Source: Stercorarius parasiticus
Taxonomy: Eukaryota > Chordata > Aves > Charadriiformes > Stercorariidae
Direction of reading: 5' to 3'
NCBI GenBank assembly: GCA_013396915.1
Contig: VWZL01006771.1
Span: forward strand, 1,133,379-1,197,378
DNA length: 64,000 nucleotides
Numbering within the stretch: position 1 is the stretch's first letter; each line of letters opens with the position of its first letter. The position numbers and the translations under genes are program-made. Of the stretch, positions 48,075 through 60,400 are shown one piece after another. The notes beneath the pieces are model-generated. The model was not told the origin of the DNA. It made no database searches and was given only the letters and a program-made list of their open reading frames with translations.

Positions 48075-48995
48075 GGCACAGTTTTCCTTTCACTCTATGT
48101 GTGGGCAGGTACCCAGTGAGATCCCAATCCTGTCTAGAAAGCATTACTGTAATGCCCCGGCTAATCAAAACTACTCAGCCTTTTTTCAATTAAGTGATTT
48201 ATGCAAAGAAATATCAATTTGCTAGAGAATGATTTTTTTCATAGATCCACAAAAGTTTTAGGGAAACTTTGAATGGGGAATTTTTTTCATTTCGAAGACA
48301 TGATTTTTTGGTTAAAGATCAGGTGTCAGAAAGCTTTACAACCATCTACAGTAGAGGGTCAGAGCAGTACCATGGGAAAACAAAGTTCTAACTTTCACCT
48401 GCTTGACTCAGAACAAGAATCTTGGTATGAACCAGGAGCTACACTAATCAGCTACCTGTCCCTGGTTCTCATAAAATATCTGGAATATTAAAATATCTAC
48501 TTAAAATCAAACAGTTCCAGGAGGGTACTACCAGTGCAGCTGGTGAGGTTTAGGGCACACAGAAGAGCAGTGCAGAAAATCAGGGTCCTCCTCTTTCTGC
48601 ATGAGGACCTACACTTCCACTCTATTCTGGGTCTCTGTTATTGTGCTTCTATCACGAAAAACTAGGGCTCAGTTTCATCCAAATGGGAAACCAGAAGTGC
48701 TCCACAATGTCAAAAAGCTCTGCAGGACACGGAGCTGCATCCTGCTGAGCACTGCTAGGTGCATACACAGTACTTTTGCAGGGAAAATCAGAGCACACAT
48801 CCCTAAGCTGCCTGTGATACTTCAATAGTGTGAAGTAGCAGCTCCCTGAAAGAGGAGATGACTGCAAACGGGACCCAAGACCACAGATGAAGGCCATTAA
48901 ACACCTGAAGTATCCTCCTCACCTGCATCAAGAACCCAAGGACATTACTTAATACGAAGTACCTTAAACAGCTAAAACAGGTTGCAGAGGTTAGT
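48075..48995. other. Spacer
   Basis: No gene was found. Two opposite frames of 75-81 codons overlap at 48601-48897, with no recognisable product. Confidence 0.4.
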
Positions 48996-49013
48996 AGTGT
49001 GAGTACTCACACT
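48996..49013. repeat. Perfect 18-bp palindrome
   Basis: AGTGTGAGTACTCACACT is its own reverse complement, with no central spacer. Flanking bases do not extend the symmetry. A perfect 18-bp palindrome is uncommon, but a few are expected by chance in a large genome. Confidence 0.9.
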
Positions 49014-51157
49014 GCATTGGATATATTGCTTACAAATACAACTGCATGGCTTATCTCCAGATACTACCTTGAGATGTATTATGGCTTAATGCTTCTCTAA
49101 TCAATAGATCATCATCATCTCTCTACTTAAGACAAACTCAAATCATTTCAGTAGGAGCTACTGTAACTGATTTGATTGTTTTTCCCAAATATGAATCTAT
49201 TGTAGCCAAAGTTACTTGTTATATATGAAGAATTCCCAATGCTCTCCATGATGAAACAGTTATTATTTAGGCTAAAATTAATAGCAAAATGGTTAAGAAG
49301 GTGAAATGAATAAAGAACTTGGATCGAGTAGTGTTACCTAACCTCAGCACAGACTACTGCTATTCTGCTGCAGAACACGATGAACTTCACAGAGTCCATC
49401 TAGTGTCTTGGGAAAAGGCAAAGAGAAAAAAGGCAGCTCTGGTCTAAGCACCACTCTGGTCAAATGGGTAACAGTTAAGAGGGGCCATTAATACTCTCAG
49501 GTGTACATCTTGCTAGAGCAGGTAGCACTATAAGAATGGGCAACTCTTTCTTTTAAGAACAAATAATGGGATTTCCCAGAAAATATATAACTACATAACA
49601 CTATCTGGCACCTGCATGCCAGACACCTGTACGCTGCTGAACACCCATCTGCTATATATGCTACATGCATTTCTGTTCCTTTTTTCTTTAAGCCTGGCAA
49701 AGGAGTTGATTAGGAAGATAAAGTCTCTGAAAAACATTTTGGACAAAGATGCCAGCACAGATTGTACAGTAAAAGATATCAGGTCTGCCAATACATGCAC
49801 ACCACACTCTGCAGGCTGCTTATACTCGTCTTTCAATGATTTATTGCACAATTACTGGAATTATGAAATAGTACAAGCCGTATCTCCATATTTCTATTTG
49901 CTATAGATTTGATAACGAAAGGATGCAACCTCCTCAACAAGCAATATTTATATTCTAGCTATTCTCTTTTCTTGGTCAGTAAGAACATCCTTTCTTTCAG
50001 AGCAGTCTCTGCTTATCTTTCCTTTCTTTCCTGCTACAGGCAATATAGCTGAATGTTATATTTGTCCAGTGCCCAATCTAAAAAAGGTACCTTTTGTACC
50101 ACAGTTTCACCAGGAATTAAATAAACTCATTGATGATATTTTGAGTTTCATTGCTTGTGTATGCACACAATTAGTAGTTAGATGAAACCGTCTACTGTCC
50201 AGTAGAGCTCAAAAGTCTGCTAGGTAGATCTCATAAAACACAACACTCTCCCACGAATGTATGTACTCATCTAGATATATGTATGTGGTTATTTGTAAGA
50301 TCAGTACTTTCATGATATATTTCATTAAAAAAAAAGTCTTAAAACCCCCAAGAAGTACAAGGGTGGACAAGAGATTAGGTACAACTAGTGAGTTCAATAA
50401 TAATAACACAAAGAAAAAAGTATGTCAAGGCAAACACTTCTTTTTGGAGGCAATGTTAGAGGACCAGATTTTTGTACTAGTGTAGACAAAAACAGTATCA
50501 AGACTGTTTTAACAGATAAATATATTAATTGAACATATTAACTGATATAGAAAAAATACTACTCTCACTTTTTGGATAAACTATGAAACATTTAATTCAT
50601 GTGATATATATTTTTTACTGTAAAGAACCTATTTTGTTCTCCAGTTGGTAACTGCCTGGCTCTTCCATTCAGTGCACAGCACACAAAATAGAAGTTAGCT
50701 CTCCAGGTTGTGCATATGCACGCACAGATACATAGATACACACACAAAACCCTAAAGCAACATACTGCACTTATCTTCTTCCCATTTTTAGATCATACAT
50801 ATTTCATTAAGCTTCATGCAGAGCGTCTTCTGATTTATGGTAATTGTCAACAAAAGCAAAAAATGCCAACAATTTTAACCCTGCAGTACTGAGGATTTAA
50901 CTGGGATAAAATTAAAATGTTGAGGGGGGAAAAAAAAAGCCACCGCAACACCCAAAGCCCATGGGAGCTTGACCCTTGAGATGTTGTCAATTTTTTATTT
51001 TATTTTATTGTGTTTGTTGTCTGTAGAAGCAGATGCCAGCAGCAACATCTGATGTACCGGACACCTCCAGTGTTATCCCAGCATGCTCATGGCCTGGAGG
51101 ACTTGGAGTGAGACTAATTTCCATATCAAACCCAATTTAGATGAAACATCTTGGTTT
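49014..51157. other. Unique spacer
   Basis: A 96-codon plus frame (49616-49906) has a hydrophobic segment starting at the internal ATG at 49658, followed by a basic helix-like stretch. The same DNA is a pyrimidine-rich tract ending in AAG that looks like a splice acceptor. No family is recognised. Around 50,320-50,340 an A9 run occurs. Confidence 0.4.
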
Positions 51158-51174
51158 AAAAAAAAAAAAAAAAA
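51158..51174 (+). repeat. A17 homopolymer
   Basis: Seventeen consecutive A residues. There is no retrotransposon body immediately upstream that I recognise and no obvious target duplication, so it is simple low-complexity DNA or the tail of a decayed retroposed copy. Confidence 0.85.
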
Positions 51175-54100
51175 GCCAGCGCATCAATAGCCCCTTGATT
51201 AGATTTTCATCTCCTGAGCAGACAAATATGAATATTTATTACCATGAATGCAGATTTCCCTCTTTCCATTGCTCTGATCTTGAATATTACCCACTGCTAA
51301 TTTTTACGAGAATTTGGGCAACATAATGTTTTCACATAAACTGACAGTTCTTGAGATAATCCCGTTATTGTTTGGTGGGAAATGACAGTTTCCGCTTATT
51401 CATGTGTTAACGAGGGATTAAATATTGTTTTTCATCACCATAATCTAAGATGGACTGGAAATTAAAATTCGAACATTGTGCATTAGCAGAGCTTTGAGGA
51501 CCAGAATTTGTTTGCATTCACTTAGTAAAGATCTGTGAATTAACAGTTTAACAATCAAGTGAAATCCGTATCATAAAACCAGCACTGACATTTGTAAAAG
51601 GAAGTCATTATTCTACCTGCTAAAGGTAAAGAGCCAGAGACATAAATAGTTCGCAAAATGACATCCCTTCGCAAGAGCAAAGTGCACAGTGAACCGTTGT
51701 CAGCCACGATGGTGCTTGGGCATTAATGGACCAGGCCATTTTCCCGTGGCACAGAATCATGTCCCTTTTCTCTGTCACAGGTTCTGATACTCAAACACTT
51801 GATATGCTCAGAACACATTGAAAAACTGCTCTATGACAGATCTATCCGTAGCACTAAAAGCAGTCATACAGACCCTATCCAGGTCTTGGCACGCAGTACA
51901 TAGACACATATAATTCTTCACTGAAATAGGCATTTTGCTGGAGCTGCAGTATACAGCTATAAAGGATCAGTTATCTCCTCGATGCTTGTGCCTAATGCCC
52001 AGCAATGCAAATCAGAGACACCTACATGTACCAAAGTGAAAACAGAGACCTATCAGTGACATTTTGCAGTGCATGAGCCATTACATCGCTGTTTCTACAA
52101 ATTCAGTTAAGTAGGTTTGCAATTCTGTTAAAAAACACCAACTTTTCCCTTTGATACCAGTCAAAGTGCAAACAAAACTAAAACTAATCTTAGTCAAAGC
52201 AACTCAAACTTCTGCCTAACTAAATCTTAAAACTGTCTCATCAGGATAAATCTTGCTGATTCATGGAAAAAAGAAATAAAATGCTTAAATTTAGAACCTC
52301 GTTAAAAATATTCTGACTAAAATATGATTTTATAAGTATAACACATAAAGCCTTGCATTCTGAAGGATGCTGAAGCGATGGACATGCAGCAGCGCTACAG
52401 CAATGTTGCCTCTGAGGATGTAAACTTAGTGATGTACAGATGCAAAACTATTTTGGGCAGGATGAATGAAAATGTGCTACCAAACCTTCTGCCTTCCCAG
52501 AAAACAGACCAGATCTTAAGGTTTACAGCCTAGTACTAAAACCTCTATGATAAATGGCACAGCAACTCTTGTAACTAGATAGAAAAAAAAGTCACTACCC
52601 GTAGATGAAGCTTTTATTCTAAGGCAAACACATGCCTTCCCACCTGTGCTCCAAAGCAGACCAAGCGGAAGCTGCCTGCTATGAACGGTCGCTGGCCTGG
52701 ATCTTGCTTAGACTTAGAAGCAAAACAGCCTAGAAGAGTACTAGTTGGTGCAGGACACCACGTGAGTGGCCATGCCAACATTTTAACAGTACAGATGAAT
52801 GTGGGACCGTGACAGGCTCTATGCCCTGTTCTTGTTTATTTTACTAACGCTGACATAACTATAAGGCCCCTGATGCCGGGGATTCATAAAGGTTGGATGT
52901 CCTACAGCTTGGATCTTAGACCAAGACACTTACTCTCCTTTGCTTACAGAACAGGAGCAGTGGTCCTGGTGAGTGGCTTTCCATGTTGACCTGGAGGGGA
53001 ACATTTGCTGCCCGGGGACTGCTAGAGAGAGGGCTGAGGGACTGGGATCTGCCACCTCTTCCTCTCCTCAAATAGTTAAATCTGTGTTTGAGATTGCTTG
53101 AAATCCACGTGTTCCTGCCAGGATCAAGCTCTTGCCTCTGGAGGTGGAAGAATCTCCCTTCTCACAATTTCTGACCAGCTCTATCACTCAAACTTCAGGC
53201 AGTTACACAGAATTTAATCTTAATCTACAGCTTCCCCAGCGATCCCATTACACCACTGAAGGTTTTGTTTTCCTTTGAGTCATAATGAACTGGCTGCTGG
53301 TAGAGGGAGGATCCCGAATTTCATGAATCAGTAAGATACCTAGTACAAACAATCACATCCTCCTATGTAAAGAACCTGCATATCTTTATGAATATATCAA
53401 ATGCAGGCTGCCAAATCACAGGGTAGATAATAACATTGATTTTTAAGGAGAATTACATTGCAGTTTGCTTTATGTAGTCAGTGCTAGTACCTAAATCTCT
53501 TTTCTCTACAGATCTATAGCGGTTTGTAAGGGAAACTGCTTGAAAAATAATGGCATGGCACGGCCTATACGAAAAACAAATCCTTAAAACAAACATATGC
53601 TACTTTTTTAACAGAACAATGTTAAAAAAGACAAAAAGGAACAACGCTGGTAGGATGTGTAAGTTCCTGAAGCCACAAGGCAAACCGTATCTTGTTTCAT
53701 TTTACATGACACTGAATAAAAATTGAATTGCTGTAGTTGCCATGGCAACTGCCACATCACTTGGCACTTCTGCTCCTTTAAATCACACAGTGCTACTGTA
53801 AAGGAATTCATGAACCAACATGACACCTGAATACTTGTGCTTTTTATACTGTTTCAGGAGGAAAACATAAATCAATATACGCTGATAGTTGTCTGTAAAA
53901 ATCAGGTTTGTTGTATTTTTCTTAATATTATAATCTCCTCATTTCCGTGTCATGTTCTTTAAAAATTTGTAAAGAAGGTGGAGGGTGTTGTCACAATCAG
54001 AGCACAAGAAAAGAAATTACTACTGACACCTGATTTCCAAACTGAAGCTGTGACCTGTCATTCAGATGTCAAAATACCTCTGCTATGCAATATTCAAATC

Positions 54101-54451
54101 AAATACAGGGGATAAACATTGGAACTTTGCCCCTCCAGAGCCAGAGCCAGAGTGATATGTGACAGAAGACAGTCTCAGTAGCATCCAGGCATCTCTTTAA
54201 CTCTAAACTTATCGGTAGCTTAAAAGTAAAGTCTAAGTATATACTTAAAACTCAGCATATTCTAAATTTGCTAAATGTTTGCAGAGTTGGGACCATGATT
54301 TATATTGTTTTCCTATGTTCTGTGTATAACAGGCAGTCACAGAAGGTATATGACAAAATAATGTGGTAAAATAATATACATATTCATGCTGCATATTTTT
54401 TGTTTTTATTTTGCCGTTTATTAACACTATGGATGCAATTTATATGAAAAG
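51175..54451. other. Unique spacer, first 400 bp possibly conserved non-coding
   Basis: The sequence at about 51180-51600 is free of recognisable repeats and dense in words such as TTGATTAG, ATTGTTTGG (fork-head-like), GTTAAC, GGATTAAATATT and CATTAGCA. This suggests a developmental enhancer type of sequence but does not establish it. No gene is seen to 54451. A CAGAGC triplication occurs near 54140. Confidence 0.35.
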
Positions 54452-54465
54452 CAGCCCTCTAGTGG
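54452..54465 (-). promoter_or_regulatory. Candidate CTCF binding motif, minus strand
   Basis: On the minus strand the site reads CCACTAGAGGGCTG, matching 13 of 14 positions of CCASYAGRKGGCRS; T replaces the purine near the end, which is a weaker position to lose. Its orientation is opposite to the motifs at 29.1 and 41.9 kb. Confidence 0.35.
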
Positions 54466-57400
54466 GCTATGTACCATAATGAATAGTTAATAAATAGCAT
54501 TAACAGTGTCTCTAAATATTAGCTAAAATGCATTTTGCAAAAACATACAGGATCTTAAATAAATGAGCCATAGAGTTCCATCATTCTCTTTGGAGAAATT
54601 TAATGTTCTGTTTAGCTTTATTCCTTAAAGCTCTTGAAGCATTACTTCTAAATACTACTGTGTGACTAACTTCTGATTAGCATCACTTTACTATACATGT
54701 ATGCCCACAAAACTGTAATAGTGAGATATTATTCACTGTCAGGAAAACTCCATAAAAGTAGGATATTACTAGTAGTGTTCTATGTAAAATACAATCTATG
54801 AACTGTTAAGCGTTACACAGCTTCAGAATCTGTGCATGGGAGATAAAGTAAATCTTCCTCATTGTGCCTTCCACAAGAATATTTCTAGGATTGCACTCCT
54901 TAAAGTTTTTCATTTAATGATTATTTTTCTTATTTGTATATATAGCCTTTAAGTTACATGCCTTAAAGCAAGGCACCTGATGGCCTGCCTTGTCCATAGC
55001 AATGTATTGCTCCAAAACACTCTCCTCCTGGCAATCTCTGTTCAACTGCTAATCAACACAGCCACAGCGATCAGCAAACACCAACAGCAAGAGCCGTCTG
55101 CAGGATCTCCAATCCCAGCTCTCACGTAACAGGAAAAAATTAATTTGTTGATCTCCAACCCATGGGTTTTGTAGGAAAAGATGTTGAAAGCAGGATCATG
55201 GAAAAAGCCCTCCCAGGGGTGTGCCCTGGTCCAGGAATGCTTACACGGTAATGCAGGGGTGTATTCCCTCATAGGCACCTGTGCTTGGCTTCAGCCTAAT
55301 TACTTCTGGTAAGAGGAGGGTGGGTTTTAACAAAAGTTGAAAAACTTACCTGTGACTTGGGCTAAAATTTGAGTATTTATGCATGCACAGCTGCTGCTTC
55401 TACACCACGGTCAGTATCAGAGCTACCTTATCTAAGTGATCTTGGGTACAGCATCCCTTCCTATCCCAGTGTACCAGGTACTGGGATCAGGAGCTTTTGC
55501 TGGTTGCCAAGATGTCACTGTAAGAAAGGGAGCTGGTGCAGATCCCAGGCTAATTTGGCCTTTACAAGCCAAAAGCCAACCCTTAGCAATCTCCCTAGTA
55601 GTCAGAGAAGATCAGAAAAAAGCTGACACCTTATTCTTCAGGAATTGCAAATGATTTGTTAAGTTCTGCACTCACTCCAATTCTTTATGGATTTCCAGTA
55701 TCATTCTGGGTAAAATCTGGGTACACAGACATTAATGACAAAATTTGGCAACATTAAGGGAGATGAGTTTGAAATCTGACTCCTGCCTCCAAGAGGTTTG
55801 CACATCACTGGAAAGTCTGTCTCAACATGTCCTCTGGCTTCACTAGAATTTTGAAATGCAGATTTCTTTATTGTAGTAACATCATTTTATGTAACACGAA
55901 CATAATTCTACATCTATAAAAATATCTATAAATGAGAATATCCTGAAACATGTCAAAATATCACTGCTCTATTTCGGAATATCTAGAGATACAGCAAAGT
56001 GTTCATCTTGCATATATTTTGGGTTATTTCCATTTGGTTTAGAAAACTATTCTAATTCTCATGTCTGCTATATGAGAACCATGATTCAAATCCTACAAAC
56101 AAAGCTAAAATTCCAGTGATGAGTGTATTTTGTGCAGCCCTACTGGGAAATTGAAAGAGTCCATTTAAAATAATGTATTCCCGAGTGGGTGCTGTTTTAC
56201 CAGTTCAAGACAGTAACAGTGCCATTGCCTCGGTTTGTTTCAGGTCTTGATTCAGTTAATTTATCATTCAAATCAAAGCCTCTTAGCCTCCAAAACCTGA
56301 TTTGAATCTTTACACTTCCTTGAGCCACTGGAAAGCCTGATCTGTTATTCTGAAATTGTTGTTGAAAACAAATTTCATCCAGAAGCTGGATAAACAGTTA
56401 TTTTTCCATGCCACAGTAATTGCATTTGAACCATTATTTGAAATTTTCTTAAACTGGAGCTGGACTTGAACCACGCTCAGCGTGGAACTGAACTGAAAAA
56501 TATTGCATTTTTATAATAATTCAAAAGTGCTTATGTGAAGAGGAAGAAGTGGTTGAGTTCCTAAAAAACGTGGCAGGAATTCCAGGTTACCCAGTGACCT
56601 CTGCATCGGGCTGTGGTTCATGGTGCGGCTGGAGAGCAGCTCCTGGCTACAAGTCCAGTTGGACAAACGTTTGCATGGGACTGCGACCCCCAACTCTGCT
56701 GGACCCTGAACTCAGCAGGAGTCAGGGGGAGCCGGGCTGCCACTAATTAGGCTTTCCCTCTGCGTGAGGCCAAACGCTGTACCCAAGATCTCACAGGGGT
56801 GCTCAGCCACGCAGAGCAAAAAGTTCGACTTTTATTTCTGCAAAAAGCAATGGTCCACATCAAGTTGGGAGGTAGGAGAATGGAGTTACGGGTCCTGCTT
56901 AAATGTTGTTTAGCTCATCAGGTTTTTTACCACTGCTCTGCCTCTTATGGTATTATACAAATACACACATAGATAACACAACACTTACATTCATACCCTC
57001 ACATACACTCAACTGTAGGAGGTTCTTGAACTTCTGAAGATGACCTTAGGACTTCAGAGATTTATTTCTTGTGTGGGGGATCAAAAGAAAATACCTCAAA
57101 GACAACAGCAGCTTCATTGTATATGAATAACCAAGAAGATGTGAAAAGCTCATGATGACTTTGTGTGGCACAAACATTATGCATGACAATGACTCAAAAA
57201 AATCTCGGAGGGCTACCATATAGGAGTTTTAGAGCTGTTATAGGTGCTGGAAAACTCCAAATAGAAAATAAACACCTTTGTAAATATAATTCCAAAGGTA
57301 GTCAGTACTACAGCAATGCACACATCCTCAGGATTTCAGTGTTGTACCGATTTTCTCTACAGCAGAGTTATTCCTGGTTTCCTGGTATAACAGTCTTCTT

Positions 57401-60400
57401 ACAAACAGGATAGGTGCCAAAATAATTAGCACTTTAAGAGTGATACGCAGCACATCAAACTCCAATCCCGCTTTCCGGACCCCTGGACCGTTGAACATTC
57501 TGCTGGCAAATGTTAGATGTTGAGGTGGTTGCGCTGTGGAAGTACCAGTAAGGGTCTGTTGTTCCACAGTGACCTCATCTGCTTACCCACAGTCCAGACA
57601 ACTCTGCATTGTATCATACAAACCTTCTCATGAAACATATAGAACTTTTAAGTCAACATCCTGACACATTAGCAGCTTCTGACGTGGCAGTTTAGGAACT
57701 CATTTTTAATCCTGCTAAAGCAGAGCCTCCCCTACGTTGACACAATGCAGCTAACCTCAGCTGTATCCAAAAAACTCACTGAAGCTGTGGAAATCTTTTA
57801 CATGACATAAAGATGATGAACTGTATCGTAGCTGTGCTAGACTCCAGACCCGTGTTGTTAATGACTACATAGCACATGTTTATGCAGCGACATAAAAGCA
57901 ATTCATCAGCCCTCCCCAGACTTGACTGAACGGCTCAGTAAGCTTGGTGTGAATTTTATAATCTGTTGTTGCTTTTGAAATGCTTTTCTTGAGATAGAGA
58001 GAGAAAGCAAGAGATTGAGGAGCTCTGAGAAGCATTTCTCTTCTCCACAGAGAAAGAGACAGTTTCCTTCTGCTGCACCCAAGGCCTGGGTAGTCATTGG
58101 TGTCTACACATTTCTTACTGAGGCACAAATCCTGTTATCATACATCAACACCTAAACCAGATTCCACTGTCCAGAGCAACACATGAATTATTGCTGAGCT
58201 TAGAACAGCTCCTGCATTTGTTTATACAGCTGCTCCATTTGCCACTAGTATCTCAGCTATATTTCTCTTGAGCCTTTTCAGATATGAAACTTGCCATGCA
58301 AAATCAATCCTTTTTATTTTACAGTCCTGCAAGTGGAGATTATATATCCATTAACTTTGACACGAATCTGACCTACTGTCCAAACAAAAAGGCCATCCCT
58401 CATTCTGAAACTAAAGAGTTTTTTCTAAGTACTTGTGATTTGAGCATCTCGACTTTGATTTACAGTTACCATTACATATAATTCCATTCCCACAGTGTGA
58501 AGAAAAAGAAATCCTTATTCAACAAAAGGCTTCTTCATCTGGTTAAAATATGTACTTTCTACTATTTTAACACTGTTAAATACCAAGGTGAATCAAAAAC
58601 AAACTGCAAAACTGGATTAACACAGATTTAACCTGAAATAGCCTGAATCTGATACCCTATCAACAAAGAAACAGCTTGGTTACAGCACGCCATTATTTTG
58701 CATGTAGGTGAGACCGCAGAAATGTATTCATTATGTACACAATCATATCTGATAAGACTTTGAAAGGGAATGTACACAGCTGGGAGAATTCACATCCAAC
58801 AAAATATATACACAGCTGAATAAATGTTCTTCAGTCACCTTAATGTTACAAACCACTTGGCTCTTTCGCTGCTGATCACCGTATCTCAGATGCAACCTGG
58901 AATATATTTAGGCCGAAATGTCTGCTTCCCTTCGGTTAATTAATTTTCACTTTTTGCCTTCTAAAAATATATATTTGGCAGGGTGTAAAGCACAACCTTC
59001 TGTCAAAGTCTTTATTAATCCAAGTAATATAACCAGTTTTTTTAAAAGTGATGATAGCCTAAAAATGTGGGAGGTGAGCTCTGCAGTGACTTTTACTAAC
59101 CCAAGGACAAGAACCAAACTGGGGAGATCTCTAGCCTAAGAACTTGTCCATTTTTTTCCAGTTCTATTAGCTGGTCTTAAAAAAAGCTAGGAAGTCCTTG
59201 AGGCTGTATCTCCAGTACGTCCTTAGACCACCATGGTTACAACAACCCTATTACTACAATGTGGATTAATGATGCATTTAACGGGTGACAACTTCTTGCA
59301 TTTCAAATATCCAAAAGTGCTTTCTTTTGCCATTGACCACATATAAGATAACAAGTCCTTCAACAGTAAGCATCTGAAGTGAAATGGGCTTTCATTTTCC
59401 AGCTGACTTTGAAGCCAACTGTACACCATTCCATGACTGGAATTGGACAAAATACATGGAACTATTTCACTGGCATGACGAGTCCTGTTGGGTAAAATTT
59501 TACTGAATGTGCCTTCCACAGTCTGTGCCACACTCCTGGTTCTCCTGTTATTTAGCAGAAACCAGGGCCTGCAGATAGCACAAACACAAGCTTCACTTTG
59601 GCTTGAAGTCAGGATACAGCCTGAGGTGCACAGCCACGCTCCAGGATACACTTCCCAGGTCTTGAGGTGATGCACCCTTGAGAACCTCAACTAGTTAAAT
59701 CGGCTCCAGCTAAGGGGAGATGCTGGCTTTCATTATCTGACGATTTCACCTATATTTGTTTCCAAGTTCTGATTCTTAGAGCTTTGGCCCTGAGCGTCTC
59801 AACAGGTCTCAGTGTTGGTACCTCTTCAGGACCAAGTCTTTTAACAATGTGAAAAAAGTTACACAAAGAACCTCATAAATCTTGGTGAGTTAAGTGCTTA
59901 GGCGTGAACTGATAACAATTAGAAATATAAAAAATGAAAAACAGTAAAAAAAGAAAAACAGTAAATTCCTCCAGTATATTACAAGTTAGCAATTAATTAT
60001 TCTTAATACTGAGAATAATGTAATCACAAGAAAAAGGCATTTGTCTAGCCCTGTGAGCATTCACCGCTAGCAAAATTACTTAAATGAAAAGTAAAAAAAA
60101 GATAAATGTGTACACAAAATTAGCACGAGAATTAGCAATCAACTGTAGTTCATACAAGGTTCTTAACAGATAGCATCATCTTTATTAATAAACGATGAAC
60201 TGCTTAGTGGAGTTTTTGCTTAGTGATATCACCATAATAACAGACACATGTTTTATTTATGTTTCGAGTTACATCCAAAATAAGCAAGTCATTCACTGTC
60301 AGATTCTCTGTAACATCTGAAAACTCTTTACCCCAAATTTAAACTTTCATTGATCTAGATGAGATAGCATTCCAAGGGGAATAATATGACGACTTCATTT

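Noticed and set aside
59223..59690. 155-codon minus-strand frame considered as a gene or pseudogene
   Set aside because: The translation has no repeated, catalytic or structural motif that I can match.
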